42,500 nucleotides of DNA. Source: Symbiodinium natans (taxonomy: Eukaryota > Sar > Dinophyceae > Suessiales > Symbiodiniaceae). The notes under the pieces were generated by a model. It was not told the DNA's origin, searched no databases, and was given only the letters and a program-made list of their open reading frames with translations. Below, piece by piece: positions 9,501 through 16,958 of the stretch. Location of the stretch: NCBI GenBank assembly GCA_905221605.1, contig CAJNDS010002232.1, forward strand, positions 217,746-260,245, given 5' to 3'. Within the stretch, counting starts at the first letter, position 1; each line of letters opens with the position of its first letter. Made by a program: the position numbers and the translations under genes.

Positions 9501-12408
9501 GGCTACAGTCAACCCTTATCCCAGAACACCCTAAAAGGCGCTGCTCCAACCTGTTCTTTCGGGGTTTTAAGGTATTTAGGGCTTCCAAGGCTTAGCACAA
9601 AAAGTCTTGAAGACGAATTAGGCCTACTACTCGCTGTTAAGATCGTGCCAGTGGTAGACATCAGAGGGAGGCAATTATTGGGGAAGTCACCCGTGCCCAC
9701 ATGAAACCGACGGAGACCCTTGGGGACCAAATGAGCCCTAAAATTGGGGGGCATCTACCCTATACCAATGTAATTCCTAATTCCTATTAAGGTATATGAA
9801 CCATAAACCCTTTTAGGGCCCCCAAGGACCAAGACACCGCAACCCCAGTGACAGTCCTGAACGTGCACGTTCGCCGCGCGGCACGCGGCGCATCGGCAAG
9901 CGGTGATATTCCTTGGGTTTAGGGTTTAGGGTTTAGGGTTCAGGGTTTAGGGTTTAGGGTTTAGGGTTTAGGACCCCGAAACCCTAAACCCCAAACCCTA
10001 AACCTCAAACCCTAAACCCTGAACCCTTGTCCGTAATTATGACCCAAGCTATCCCGACTATCAGACTACTCCCCCCCTCCCCCATCCTTATATCAAAACA
10101 ACCCGTAAAGAAGCTTGATGCTGTACTGTACTCCCTTCCCCCTAATTTGTGAAGCCCCGCCCCTACCCCCAATATGAAGCACCCCCATCTATGGTGTATG
10201 GGGAATGTTGAATACTATGGCGAGGGGAGCACGCAGCACACCGGGTATGCGCTCAGGGGTCCCGGGAAGAAGCGGTTCTTGAAATGCGCGTAGAACTGTT
10301 GAGGATCTGGGGCTTGCAAGGTTTCGTGGGGTTTTCAGAGGATCTTTAAAAAAGTATTTTTAATATAAAAAAAATCCCCAAACTGCCCCAAACCCGAGGG
10401 TACAACCTTTGAGATCCGAGGTAGTCCCCATGATTCCAGCGAGTCTCAAGCCAGCCACGCCGAAGTTGATGTCCTTGTACCCGCCTGGGGCAGACGTGGG
10501 GGTCATGTGTGTTTACCTTTTCTAGACCCCCATCCAGAAGGATCCCCTTATCATAAGGACCTCAATAAGGTCGTACTTGGAGGTTCTGCAGATTACTTAG
10601 AACCCCAACATACAACTGCACGCAGAAGCCCCTCTCAGTCTCTAAGTGGGCCTTTCCCAAAACAGCACAAGTAGGTTATAAGTAGACTTATAATTGGGAT
10701 TGGAAGTACCCATGAGCCTCTAAGCAGACGTTTCCTGCAGGAGTGTAACGCTTTGGGGTTCAGATTTTGGGGTAGAACGGAACCTCCACACATTAACGCC
10801 CTGAACCTAAAAGCCTAAAGACCTCAATCCCACCGCCAAACCTGCAACCCTAACCCCCAACACCATAAAGCCCAACAACCCTAAAACCCTGCACCCCTAA
10901 AATGCTCAAAGCCCAAAGCGCTCAAAGACCCTAAATCCCCGAAGAGTTAAGCTTAGAGAACTACTCCCATGCACTCTGCACTGTAAGGAAAAAGACTTAG
11001 AAACTGGAGGTTACTGATCTGGGGTTCTCAGACAAGACACTAGATTGTAGCGAGCCACAGTCGCAGCTACCCTGCCGCAAAACCTGCCTCGAACCCTAAA
11101 CCCTAAACCCTAAACCCTAAACCCTAAACCCTAAACCCTAAACCCTAAACCCTAAACCCTAAACCCTAAATCCCACAAACTCACCAAGCCCACAAACCCT
11201 AAACCTTAAACTACCCTAAGCCCGACAATACCACAAACCCTAAACCCCGAAATCTTGACGGCCCAGCAGTCCTTCGCTGGCCACTATTTGCCAGTAGACC
11301 GGATCTAAGCGATCTCCCAGGAAGTCATCTGACCACTCCAACCTGGCAGGGTTTAGGGTTTAGGGTTTAGGGTTTAGGGTTTAGGGTTTAGGGTTTAGGG
11401 TTGGGTTTAGGGTTTAGGGTTTAGGGTTTAGGGTTTAGGGTTTAGGGTTTAGAGTTTAGGGTTTGAGGTTTGGGGTTTAGGGTTTAGGATTTAGGGTTTG
11501 GGGTTCGGGTTTAGACCACTCCAACCTAGCAGGCAGGATACCTAACGGTTTACGAGAATCAGGGACCCCTAAAATAAACCCCCAAATAGTAGGGTCCCCT
11601 TACAATATCGTAAACCCCCACCTGGTGTTGGGGTTTAGGGCTTCGGGTTTTAAGGTTTAGGGTTTCGGGTTTAGGGCTTCTTCTTCTTCTTCTTTCTTGT
11701 TGGTTGCGGTTTTAATCTGGTTTGGGTTTAGGGCTTCTTTATTGGGTAGAGATGGTTTAGGGTGTAGGATTCAGGGTTCAGGGCTTCGGGCTGGGGCTAC
11801 GGTCTTAAGAGGCTCCTACACAAATAGCTTTCGGGCGCAAGCACGTGGGATAGAAATATAGGTGTCGTCAAATGGCCTCCATCCTCCCCGTCCGCGGCAG
11901 AAGGACGAGGCCGTGGCGGAGGTCGTGTCAGGCACTTTGGGCGTCGTGGGCGTGGCGGGCGCGGGTGGAGGTGCAGGGAGAAGTGAAGGGAGAGGTGCCG
12001 GGGGAGGTGGTGGGGGGAGTGTTGGGGTGACGGCTGGGGGATTCTCCTGGAGCTCAAGAGTCGGCGGGGCCGGTGTGGTCAAATCCGCCCCCTGCGGGGG
12101 CGGCAGCGATGTTCCAGGTTCGGGCTGGGCAGATGGAACCGCGTCCGCGGAGATCGCCGGGAAGAGGCCTTGGCTGCTCACTCTTGCTGGCACTGCCACA
12201 GCTGAGCAAGGGTTTAGGGGGTGGGGGGTTTAGGGTTTAGGGTTTAGGGTTTAGGGTTTAGGGTTTAGGGTTTAGGGTTTAGGGTTTAGGGTTTAGGGTT
12301 TAGGGTTTAGGGTTTAGGGTTTAGGGTTACACAAGACAAGGAGCCTGCTTGTTGAAGGATGACGGTGAAGCCGCACAGAAGAACGAAGGTCACAGCAATC
12401 TTCTTCAT
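1298..12408 (-). CDS. Secreted glycoside hydrolase family 16 protein, 14 proposed exons (3' end not found)
   Basis: Proposed exons in transcript order: 12408-12333, 12201-11820, 11342-11260, 10484-10407, 10306-10242, 9109-9019, 8069-8003, 7944-7880, 6651-6615, 5822-5767, 4325-4270, 3877-3810, 2165-2091, 1355-1298. They sum to 1257 nt, exactly 419 codons, with all 13 junctions in phase and no stop. The product begins with a signal peptide, continues through a Pro-rich linker and then shows GH16 landmarks in the right order: WSDDFLGDRLDP.YW, YYSAAVTTKD, VRARLP, GVWPAHWMLP, GEMDIMEMV (catalytic E-x-D-x-x-E) and DFHEYAVER followed by YAIDG. GH16 enzymes cut beta-1,3/1,4-glucans or galactans, so an extracellular or wall glucanase role fits. 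Donors are GT except GC after 6615 and GA after 4270, both known in dinoflagellates. The C-terminal strands were not found. Splice sites were chosen to fit the frame, so single borders may shift. The GH16 call is firm; exons 4-6 are less sure. Confidence 0.68.
2091..2165 (-). CDS. GH16 gene exon 13: DFHEYAVER motif
   Basis: The frame reads FHKSVSSARKVPNYHSDFHE and then YAVER. D-F-H-x-Y-A-x-E is the conserved strand after the catalytic motif in GH16. The acceptor CCCTAG ends at 2166, and donor GTGCCA starts at 2090. The split codon joins exon 14 in phase. Confidence 0.68.
3404..3515. repeat. (AT)n microsatellite
   Basis: An almost pure alternating AT tract, interrupted by a few TTAATATT units. 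It lies in a proposed GH16 intron and could form a cruciform. Confidence 0.95.
3810..3877 (-). CDS. GH16 gene exon 12: catalytic EMDIME motif
   Basis: The frame reads EGEMDIMEMVTGDGVSYNAY and then HW. The family motif E-[ILM]-D-[IVAF]-[VILMF]-E supplies the nucleophile (first Glu), the assisting Asp and the acid/base (last Glu), and all three are present. The downstream Tyr-His-Trp is also typical. The acceptor is the CTAAG edge of a CCCTAAA tract at 3882-3878; donor GTCGAG starts at 3809. Confidence 0.72.
3934..4140. repeat. Homogeneous TTTAGGC variant telomere array
   Basis: About 29 tandem copies of TTTAGGC with only isolated changes (one TTTAGTC, one CTGTAGG), directly following canonical TTTAGGG copies at 3881-3933. 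It lies in the proposed intron between exons 11 and 12 of the GH16 gene. Confidence 0.95.
4270..4325 (-). CDS. GH16 gene exon 11
   Basis: Acceptor CAGCCCTACAG ends at 4326. The frame reads SAFKLDVLRNGFSDKCLD. The proposed GA donor at 4269-4268 would join it in phase to GEMDIMEMV, giving KCLD-EGEMDIME, a natural order for GH16. The plus strand of this island is also open, so this exon is less secure than its neighbours. Confidence 0.45.
5061..5200. mobile_element. MITE-like element, family 3, split by a telomere-like tract
   Basis: The left part (CTTAGTTGCTGAGCTCATAA, then ACTTTCCAGTTCTGTAGGGGATTA) and the right part (GTAAAGTGTAGAGCGTACTCATTCAG) match the copies at 8350-8454 and 18570-18656. 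Between them, after GGGGATTA, sits TTTAGGG repeat (about 5119-5157) absent from the other copies. Confidence 0.5.
5767..5822 (-). CDS. GH16 gene exon 10: WPAHWMLP motif
   Basis: The frame reads AVRGVWPAHWMLPQSLGA. G-V/L-WPA-x-WML-P is diagnostic of GH16 and lines one side of the substrate cleft. The acceptor used is ACAGAG ending at 5823; donor GTTGAG starts at 5766. The exon is followed by a long CCCTAAA intron at 5745-5305. Confidence 0.65.
5972..6020 (+). CDS. Candidate plus-strand exon 1 of an unknown gene
   Basis: Acceptor CCTGCAG ends at 5971 and donor GTATAG starts at 6021. The frame reads LYTVHCSAIRKNKKL. Its last two bases join in phase to the island at 6352-6402. The minus strand is also open here (LFVFADGRTVYSVEL), so the strand is not settled. 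It would lie inside a GH16 intron on the opposite strand. Confidence 0.27.
6352..6402 (+). CDS. Candidate plus-strand exon 2 of an unknown gene
   Basis: Acceptor TTCGCCACCAG ends at 6351 and donor GTAACG starts at 6403. The frame reads IEDLEAWVGLSDEDGS, an acidic helical stretch, and continues in phase from 5972-6020. No family is recognised. Confidence 0.3.
6615..6651 (-). CDS. GH16 gene exon 9: VRARLP micro-exon
   Basis: A 37-nt exon reading VCVRARLPLNT, the strand that precedes the tryptophan-rich WPAxWML motif in GH16. The acceptor is GCGAG at 6656-6652. There is no in-frame GT donor; the best is GC at 6614-6613 (ACCAG then GCCATG), a dinucleotide known from dinoflagellate introns. Confidence 0.52.
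6800..7077. other. Intronic island without a recognised feature
   Basis: Mixed sequence with G-rich runs (6857-6895) and degenerate CCCTAAA units. I see no motif, RNA gene or convincing exon. Confidence 0.4.
7078..7237. mobile_element. MITE-like element, family 4, with an internal telomere-like tract
   Basis: The ends are inverted repeats starting TACTTGAAGGTT, matching the fuller copy at 14162-14307. The interior contains short TTTAGGG-type units at about 7110-7160. Confidence 0.5.
7268..7360. mobile_element. MITE-like element, family 2
   Basis: The left end GATGTTCCCCCTTATACTAA and the right end CATAAGAGGGAACATC form inverted repeats, with CTAACAG/CTGTAAG continuing the pairing. The second copy is at 9269-9375, and a half copy lies at 9193-9238. 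Confidence 0.6.
7612..7650 (-). other. Possible micro-exon with a strong donor
   Basis: The minus strand reads EEQFYSLQGW and ends at GTGAGT, a consensus donor at 7611-7606. It is not needed for the GH16 model. It may be an alternative exon or chance. Confidence 0.22.
7880..7944 (-). CDS. GH16 gene exon 8: YYSAAVTTKD strand
   Basis: The frame reads YYSAAVTTKDRIAW, then SIVDGPF. Y-x-SAAVTTK is a conserved strand in many eukaryotic GH16 proteins. The acceptor is CTGAG at 7949-7945; an alternative at 7952-7951 keeps two more codons. Donor GTACCT starts at 7879. The split codon with exon 9 gives GPFRVCVRARLP, matching the usual FGxxxVRARLP segment. Confidence 0.58.
8003..8069 (-). CDS. GH16 gene exon 7
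   Basis: Acceptor AGCTCACAG ends at 8070 and donor GTTATG starts at 8002. The frame reads FEHLVRPVSECLELFRASG and then LSG. CLELFRASG fits the strand written DG-x-L-x-L-x-A in many GH16 proteins, just before the YYSAAV strand of exon 8, with which it joins in phase. Confidence 0.5.
8350..8454. mobile_element. MITE-like element, family 3
   Basis: Shares CTTGGTTGCTGGGTTCATAA, GTGTACACTTTCAGT and CTCACTCAGCTACTAAG with the copies at 5061-5200 and 18570-18656. The ends are imperfect inverted repeats based on CTTAGnnGCTGAG. Confidence 0.6.
8541..8626. mobile_element. Degenerate MITE-like element, family 1
   Basis: Retains TAGATCCCCTTCAGGG, CCAA.AGAAGGGGGG and TTCTACTTTTGGGGTCC in family order, but the terminal GGATCC has decayed. 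Confidence 0.4.
9019..9109 (-). CDS. GH16 gene candidate exon 6
   Basis: Acceptor TTCTTTCAG ends at 9110 and donor GTGTAG starts at 9018. Thirty codons are open, with text such as AKGWASLFLSDMASSGWQL. The plus strand of the same island is also open (NRNCHPDEAMSDKKRDAHP), so the strand is uncertain. It is kept in the minus-strand model because its phase fits both neighbours. Confidence 0.33.
9269..9375. mobile_element. MITE-like element, family 2
   Basis: GGGATGTGTTCCCCCTTTTA and TAGTACAAGGGGGAACATCC are inverted ends. The interior AACAGTCCTTAATAGGGATT matches the copy at 7268-7360. A related fragment lies just upstream at 9193-9238. Confidence 0.6.
9380..9790. other. Repeat-free island, coding status undecided
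   Basis: About 400 bp almost free of telomere units, with open frames on both strands. The plus strand reads SLEDELGLLLAVKIVPVVD near 9600-9660; the minus strand reads GDFPNNCLPLMSTTGTILTA. Neither matches a family I know. It lies in a proposed GH16 intron. Confidence 0.3.
10242..10306 (-). CDS. GH16 gene candidate exon 5
   Basis: Acceptor GCAAGCCCCAG ends at 10307 and donor GTGTGC starts at 10241. The first two bases complete the split codon left by exon 4, giving DLK-DPQQFYAHFKNRFF and then PGPLSAYP. Exons 4 and 5 support each other. Membership in the GH16 gene is inferred from strand, position and phase only. Confidence 0.42.
10407..10484 (-). CDS. GH16 gene candidate exon 4
   Basis: Acceptor CTGCCCCAG ends at 10485 and the donor GTTGTA starts at 10406. 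The frame reads GYKDINFGVAGLRLAGIMG and then TTSDLK. It is phase-compatible with exons 3 and 5, but the residues do not obviously match a GH16 strand, and exon 3 could also join exon 7 directly in phase. It may be a lineage-specific insert or an alternative exon. Confidence 0.42.
10574..10728. mobile_element. Degenerate MITE-like element, family 4
   Basis: Starts TACTTGGAGGTTC and contains AGGTTATAAGTAGACTTATAA before a decayed right end (GAGCCTCTAAGCAG). Compare 14162-14307. Confidence 0.4.
11260..11342 (-). CDS. GH16 gene exon 3: start of the GH16 fold
   Basis: Acceptor TGCCAG ends at 11343. The frame reads LEWSDDFLGDRLDPVYW and then QIVASEG. WSD-x-F-x-G-x-x-LD-x-x-x-W is the N-terminal strand signature of GH16 proteins. 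The proposed donor GTCAAG begins at 11259. The sequence between this exon and exon 2 is a TTTAGGG tract plus a degraded family-1-like island. Confidence 0.6.
11820..12201 (-). CDS. GH16 gene exon 2: Pro-rich linker
   Basis: This is the longest open stretch of the gene and is GC-rich. The translation is rich in Pro, Ala, Thr and Ser (for example TLPPPPPPAPLPSLLPAPPP), as in a secreted linker, and ends GGWRPFDDTYISIPRACARKLFV. The acceptor is TTGCTCAG at 12209-12202. The donor GT at 11819-11818 leaves two bases that join exon 3 to give KLFV-LEWSDDF, the usual start of a GH16 fold. Unspliced, the frame stops at TAG 11818-11816. Confidence 0.6.
12333..12408 (-). CDS. GH16 gene exon 1: signal peptide
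   Basis: The ATG at 12408-12406 opens a classic secretory leader: Met-Lys-Lys, a hydrophobic core IAVTFVLLCGFTVIL, then QQAGS with a likely cleavage site. The donor is GT at 12332-12331, directly before a CCCTAAA tract. One nucleotide (T) is carried into exon 2. Too short to appear as a normal ORF; the leader and the matching phase of exon 2 are the evidence. Confidence 0.6.
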
Positions 12409-13704
12409 CCCATGATGCCAGCGGCTCCCTAAACCCTAAACCCTAAACCCTAAACCCTAAACCCTAAACCCTGGAGCCTCTTCTGAATTTACGCGGGCTC
12501 AATTATCAAGTACATTTACCCGAAGCTTTGTAGGGCTGTTTGAGACTCGCTGTGGGTTAGGGCGTACAGTGCCAGCAGGGTGTATATAGGGTTTAGGGCC
12601 TAGGATTGAGGTTTAGGGTTTAGGGTTTAGGGTTTAGGGTTTAGGGTCTAGGGTCTAGGGTCTAGGGTCTAAGGGTCTAGGGTTTAGGGCTAGGGTTTAG
12701 GGACCTACTGCATGGCGCGCTTCCGCCTGTAGCCAGCTGCAAACAAGCAAGCGAGTTTTCCGAGACCCTGCTCTTTGGTAACCCTAAACCCGAAACCCTA
12801 AACCCTAAACCCTAAACCCTAAACCCTAAACCAGAGCTATACCCTCCAAACCCGAAATCTACGCCCTTGCACCCTGAACCCCTTGTAGGGGTTGAGTGGG
12901 CCCAGGGTGGTTTAGGGTGGTTTAGGGTGGTTTTGGGTGGTTTAGGGTGGTTTAGGTCTATACGGTCTAGGGTGTCTAGGGCTAGGGTTTAGTTAGGGCT
13001 TAGCGCCTTGAGTGGCCCTGTAAACTCACAGACCATGTGGGCACAAAAAGGTTTAGGGTTTAGGGTTTAGGGTTTAGGGTCTAGGGTCTAGGGTTTAGGG
13101 TTTAGGGTTTAGGGTTTAGGGTTCAAACCCTGCAGACCCCAGAAGCCCTGGATTCCGGCAAGCCTTAAAACTTAAAAAACCCGAATTATGGTTCACCCCT
13201 ACCAACCCCCAAAACATCTGAAGAACCCTACAAAACCAAAAGCAAATAAAACCCTATAAGCCGTATTACACCCTATATGCCCTATCATAACCCCATAAAC
13301 CCTACAAACCCTACAAACCCCACAAAGCCTGCAAGCTCTTAAACCCTCAAGTCTATTATCAAGAAAACGGACTCCAGAAAAAGACAACCCGCTGAGCCCA
13401 AAACCTCTAATTATGTCATAGTTAAAACCTGATGACCTAAACCTTGTACAACCCCAAGCCCTAAATCCTACAACCCAGATTTGTCTGGGCCAACATGTAA
13501 GCCCTAGAGCTTATGAGCCTGCAAGCCCATAACCCTAAACCCTATAGACCCTACCCCCTACAGACCCAAAATGCTCTACACCCTTAAAGCCAAAAAAGGC
13601 CCCAAGCCCTCAACCCCTAATCTTCTGAACCCTAATGCCCAAACCCTAGAGCCCAAACCCCGAAAGCCCTAAGTCCCTCAAGCCCTAAACCCTAAGCCCT
13701 TAAT
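12409..13704. other. Upstream region of the GH16 gene: telomere-like repeats, no clear gene
   Basis: Contains TTTAGGG and CCCTAAA tracts, a run of TTTAGGGTGG decamers (12907-12955), TCTAGGG variants (12645-12690) and degenerate CCCTAAA-derived text to 13700. A possible 28-nt exon on the minus strand (acceptor TTGTTTGCAG, donor GTAGGT, about 12745-12715) is too short to support. No promoter element is evident 5' of the GH16 start. Confidence 0.5.
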
Positions 13705-13787
13705 TAACCCTAAACCCTAAACCCTAAACCCTAAACCCTAAACCCTAAACCCTAAACCCTAAACCTAAATCCCTCAAATCCCTCCAG

Positions 13788-13879
13788 GCTGCTGTCGTCG
13801 CCGGCGTTGGCCGCGCGCCGTGCCAACCGCGCGATGGGAGGAGCGGGAGTGGAGAGGATGGCAAAGGCCCAAAGCCTGG
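13788..13879 (+). CDS. Candidate exon of an unknown gene
   Basis: Acceptor CCTCCAG ends at 13787 and donor GTTTGG starts at 13880 within a TTTAGGG tract. Thirty GC-rich codons are open, for example LLSSPALAARRANRAMGGAG then VERMAKAQSLG. It is Ala/Arg-rich, and no family is recognised. Confidence 0.35.
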
Positions 13880-14161
13880 GTTTGGGGGTTTAGGGTTTTA
13901 GGGTTTAGGGTTTAGGGTTTAGGGTTTGGGGTTTAGGGTTTAGGGTTTAGGGTTTAGGGTTTAGGGTTTAGGGTTTAGGGTTTAGGGTTGAAAGTTTAGG
14001 GTTTAGGGTTTGGGGTTTAGGGCTTAGGGTTGTCTTATGGCGTTTCGCGCTTAGTAGTTCTGGGGTTTAGGATTTCGAGGGTTGAGGGCTGTTAGGGCTT
14101 AGTTTTGTAGGGTTTTGGGTTCTGAGGCTTTGATTGTAGGGCTCATAGCAAGCGTGGATGT

Positions 14162-14307
14162 TACTTGGAGGTTCATGGTACTTATTTGACCAGTCATAAC
14201 TGTACTTATAACCCACTTATAAGCCCCTTAAGTGCCCCAATATGGTTCTAAGTACAGTTATAAGTACAGTTATAATTGGTTAATAAGTACCATGAACCTG
14301 CAAGTAG
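14162..14307. mobile_element. MITE-like element, family 4 (best copy)
   Basis: Long inverted repeats of nearly 50 bp: the left arm starts TACTTGGAGGTTCATGGTAC and continues with CTTATTTGACCAGTCATAACT; the right arm is its near-complement, ending GTACCATGAACCTGCAAGTA. The arms flank a short AT-rich centre. Older copies lie at 7078-7237 and 10574-10728. Confidence 0.7.
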
Positions 14308-14930
14308 GGGTTTACAGAGCTTCTAATTCTGCAGATGTCCTCTGCATTTTTTTTTTGTGCAACTTTGATGCGCTCCTCCCCTTTTTTGGCAGATAGGATT
14401 GTCATGCACTTTCTCTTTTCGCTGCATGTCTCTGCTTGAACCAGAACTGTCGTTTGGTCGGGATCCCATTGCACCAAAACATAGTTTGTAGTGTGTTGGG
14501 TTTTTGGGCTTGCAGCCCCTGATATTTAAATAACACCCAAACGTGACCACGATTCGAATGCCCATACAAAGATGGCACACTAGATTCTGAACCCCACAGA
14601 CTTATGAAGATGATGCGTAACACCTCTGTGAAAGGCAGCAATCCCACCCCAAACGCCTGGCCACCCAAAACGTGGGTTTTAGGTGTAGGCTTTCGAACGT
14701 AAAAGCAAAATATACCTTCTGAGCCCTTTGGGTTGAGGATTTAGGGTTTAGAACTGATTTGTGCTAGGGGCTTGGGGTTTTTGAGTTCAGGGTTTCAGGT
14801 TTTCATTTGAGGGAACTAGGAGACCGCCCCGCCGAAGCCTCAACCTTCAGCGCAACCGGCGAAGCCCAAAACATCCGTAAACCGAATCCTAAACCCTAGA
14901 CGGCCCTAAGCCCCAAAGCACAAACCCTAC
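14308..14930. other. Unique island without a recognised gene
   Basis: Low in telomere units. Overlapping minus-strand frames of 65-88 codons occur between 14280 and 14668, but none shows a motif or splice-flanked coding bias that I can defend. Confidence 0.3.
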
Positions 14931-14934
14931 TCCT

Positions 14935-15098
14935 AAACCCCCCTAAACCCTCCTAGACCCTCCTAATAAACCCTCCTAAACCCTCCTAGACCCTTCTAAT
15001 AAACCCTCCTAAACCTTCCTAAACCCTCCTAAACCCTCCTAAACCCTCCTAAGCCCCAAACCCAAAACCTCCTCCTCCCCCCCCCCCCCCCCCCCCCA
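14935..15098. repeat. CCCTCCTAAA decamer array and poly-C tract
   Basis: About ten units of CCCTCCTAAA (an expanded CCCTAAA) with a few AATAAA breaks, followed by a poly-C run of about 24 at 15075-15098. Confidence 0.85.
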
Positions 15099-15362
15099 AG
15101 AAAAAACTATTTCCGCCGCTGCGCCAACGGACGCACTGCTGGGCGGAGAGGCCATGGGTGCTCCTCGGTCTCCATCTGGGGATTTCCGAGAACAGGGGGT
15201 ACCCCAAAAAGTCCTTTGAAGGGGATTCTATTCTATTTGGGGTAGTAAACTCCTATTTGCTTAAGGGGCGCGGAATTAAATCAGGATTTTTTTTTCTCTG
15301 TGTTTTTTGGTGTTTTTGGTTGGTGCTTAGGGTTTAGGGTTTAGGGTTTAGGGCTTAGGGCT

Positions 15363-15368
15363 TAGGGT

Positions 15369-15456
<88 letters not shown>

Positions 15457-15457
15457 G
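15363..15457. repeat. TTGAGGG variant telomere array
   Basis: About 13 tandem TTGAGGG heptamers, uniform across the array, following canonical TTTAGGG at 15328-15350. Its translation gives the (TLNPQPS)n text often mis-annotated as protein. Confidence 0.95.
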
Positions 15458-15812
15458 GTGTCGCAGTGGTCAGCTGTGCGCAGTTGTGTGCAGACATCCC
15501 AAGATATATGACACGAACCTACAGCAAAAATAGGTTTTGGGCTCTTGGAGGTAGGAGTGTTCCTATAGATGGGCCACCCCAAGACCACCCAAACACTACT
15601 CAAAACGAACCAAACCAGAGCCAGCCAAACCAAAGCCAGCCCACATCCAAACATTTCGGCACCCAACGCTGTACTTCGGACCAACATTTAGCGCGCTAAC
15701 TCATGTCATGGAGCTTGATGCCTTGTTGCAAGGTGACATTTGAGAAGATGCCTTGGAAAAGATGTTAAATGTCGAACTTTCGTCGAGCTTTCGAGAGAGA
15801 GAAAATTAGGTT
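15458..15812. other. Unique island, no defended gene
   Basis: Open on both strands for about 80 codons but with low-complexity text (repeated NQSQP on plus, WLALVW on minus). No motif or promoter is seen. Confidence 0.3.
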
Positions 15813-16690
15813 TTGCGTTGTTTTCGCCGCAGGGCCTCCTCATGGTTCCATTCTCGACGTCGGGGCATCCAGGCTGCGTGGCGAAAGGCTTGTTGCTACA
15901 CGCCTTGTGAAAGTCATCGCGAGAAGCTTGCGAGAGCCAAATTAACGCTTGTGTTCGGGGGTGGCCTATTTAATGTTTTTATTAGGCCGCAGGAATAGTA
16001 TTATAATATAGTGTGCAAAGAGCATATTATTTTAATAGGGGGATTTTTAATAGTAATAATATGCTCTTTACGTAGTACATTCATATCTTTGTTCTCACTT
16101 CGTTCATTCATTCACTTTATTCACGTGCTTCTCTTCATTTCGCTTGTAATAAAGTTCATTGAATTCTCTTCGTACTTCTAATAACCCCGCGTGAAAAGAG
16201 AATAATAATACGCGGGAATACTAGTAATAATACCAATAAAGATAATTCATATGCACGGGTAATTGATGCGTAAGTTTCGACCGCTCAATAAAAAGAAGTA
16301 AATTTGCGGTCATTTCGTACGCATCATGTGGTTCGTTCATATTATTGTTTCGTTTCACGCGGTCACTCACTTCTTTCGTTCCTTGTAAACCCACAATAAT
16401 ATTCTCTTCACTTCTCATTGTTTCTATTCTCGACGTCGGGGTGTCATGGCGTTACTATGAACAGGCGTTATGAAAGTAATGTCTAGAAGCTCACCAGAGC
16501 CAAATCAGCGTTTGCGTTGGGGGGGTGTCTTCGGCCGGAGGGCCTTCTCATCGTTTTTCTTCTCTATGCCGGAGCGTAAAGGCTGCGTGGCGAAAGACCC
16601 TGATTTGCTAGAAAGACTTGCAAGAGCCAAATCAGCGTTGGCGTTGGGGGGTGTCTTGCGCCGGAGGGCCGTCTCATTGTTTTTTAAGCC
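15813..16690. repeat. Degenerate tandem repeat interrupted by an AT-rich insert
   Basis: A unit of about 130 bp, marked by TTCTCGACGTCGGGG, GGCTGCGTGGCGAAAG, AGAGCCAAATCAGCGTT and CGCCGGAGGGCCTTCTCAT, recurs at 15815-15970, 16425-16530, 16530-16655 and 16655-16690 (partial). An AT-rich block at about 15990-16420 lies between the first and later units. Confidence 0.65.
15990..16420. other. AT-rich insert with hairpins
   Basis: Far more AT-rich than its surroundings. It has an inverted repeat GCAAAGAGCATATTATT/AATAATATGCTCTTTAC (16014-16070) and CCCGCGT/ACGCGGG (16187-16217). The reverse complement carries GAATGAATGAACGAAGTGAG, also found in similar form at 41640-41930. An organelle-derived or MITE-like origin is possible. 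Confidence 0.45.
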
Positions 16691-16958
16691 TACACGACAG
16701 ACCTGCCTTGCGGGACATCAATGAAGCCTTCAGCCGAGATCTTGGCAGCCTCAGGAGTGCCTGGCGGAGTCAGCAAGGGGCTTCCCAGAACCCTCCCTGG
16801 GCCTTCCAGGGGCCTCTTCGGGCCTCTCTAAGGGCCTCCCAAAACACTCTTTATCGTTGGGCCTGTCGGGTTTAGGGTTACAATATAAACAGTCACTGAG
16901 CTAGGCGACTGTAGCCTCGGGGGTGCGGTTGGGAGCCTGCAGCTCAGCAGAGCCTGCC

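Noticed and set aside
15355-15687. A 110-codon ORF with a (TLNPQPS)n tail
   Set aside because: The tail is the TTGAGGG array in translation, and the remainder is low-complexity Trp/Leu/Val text without splice or promoter support.
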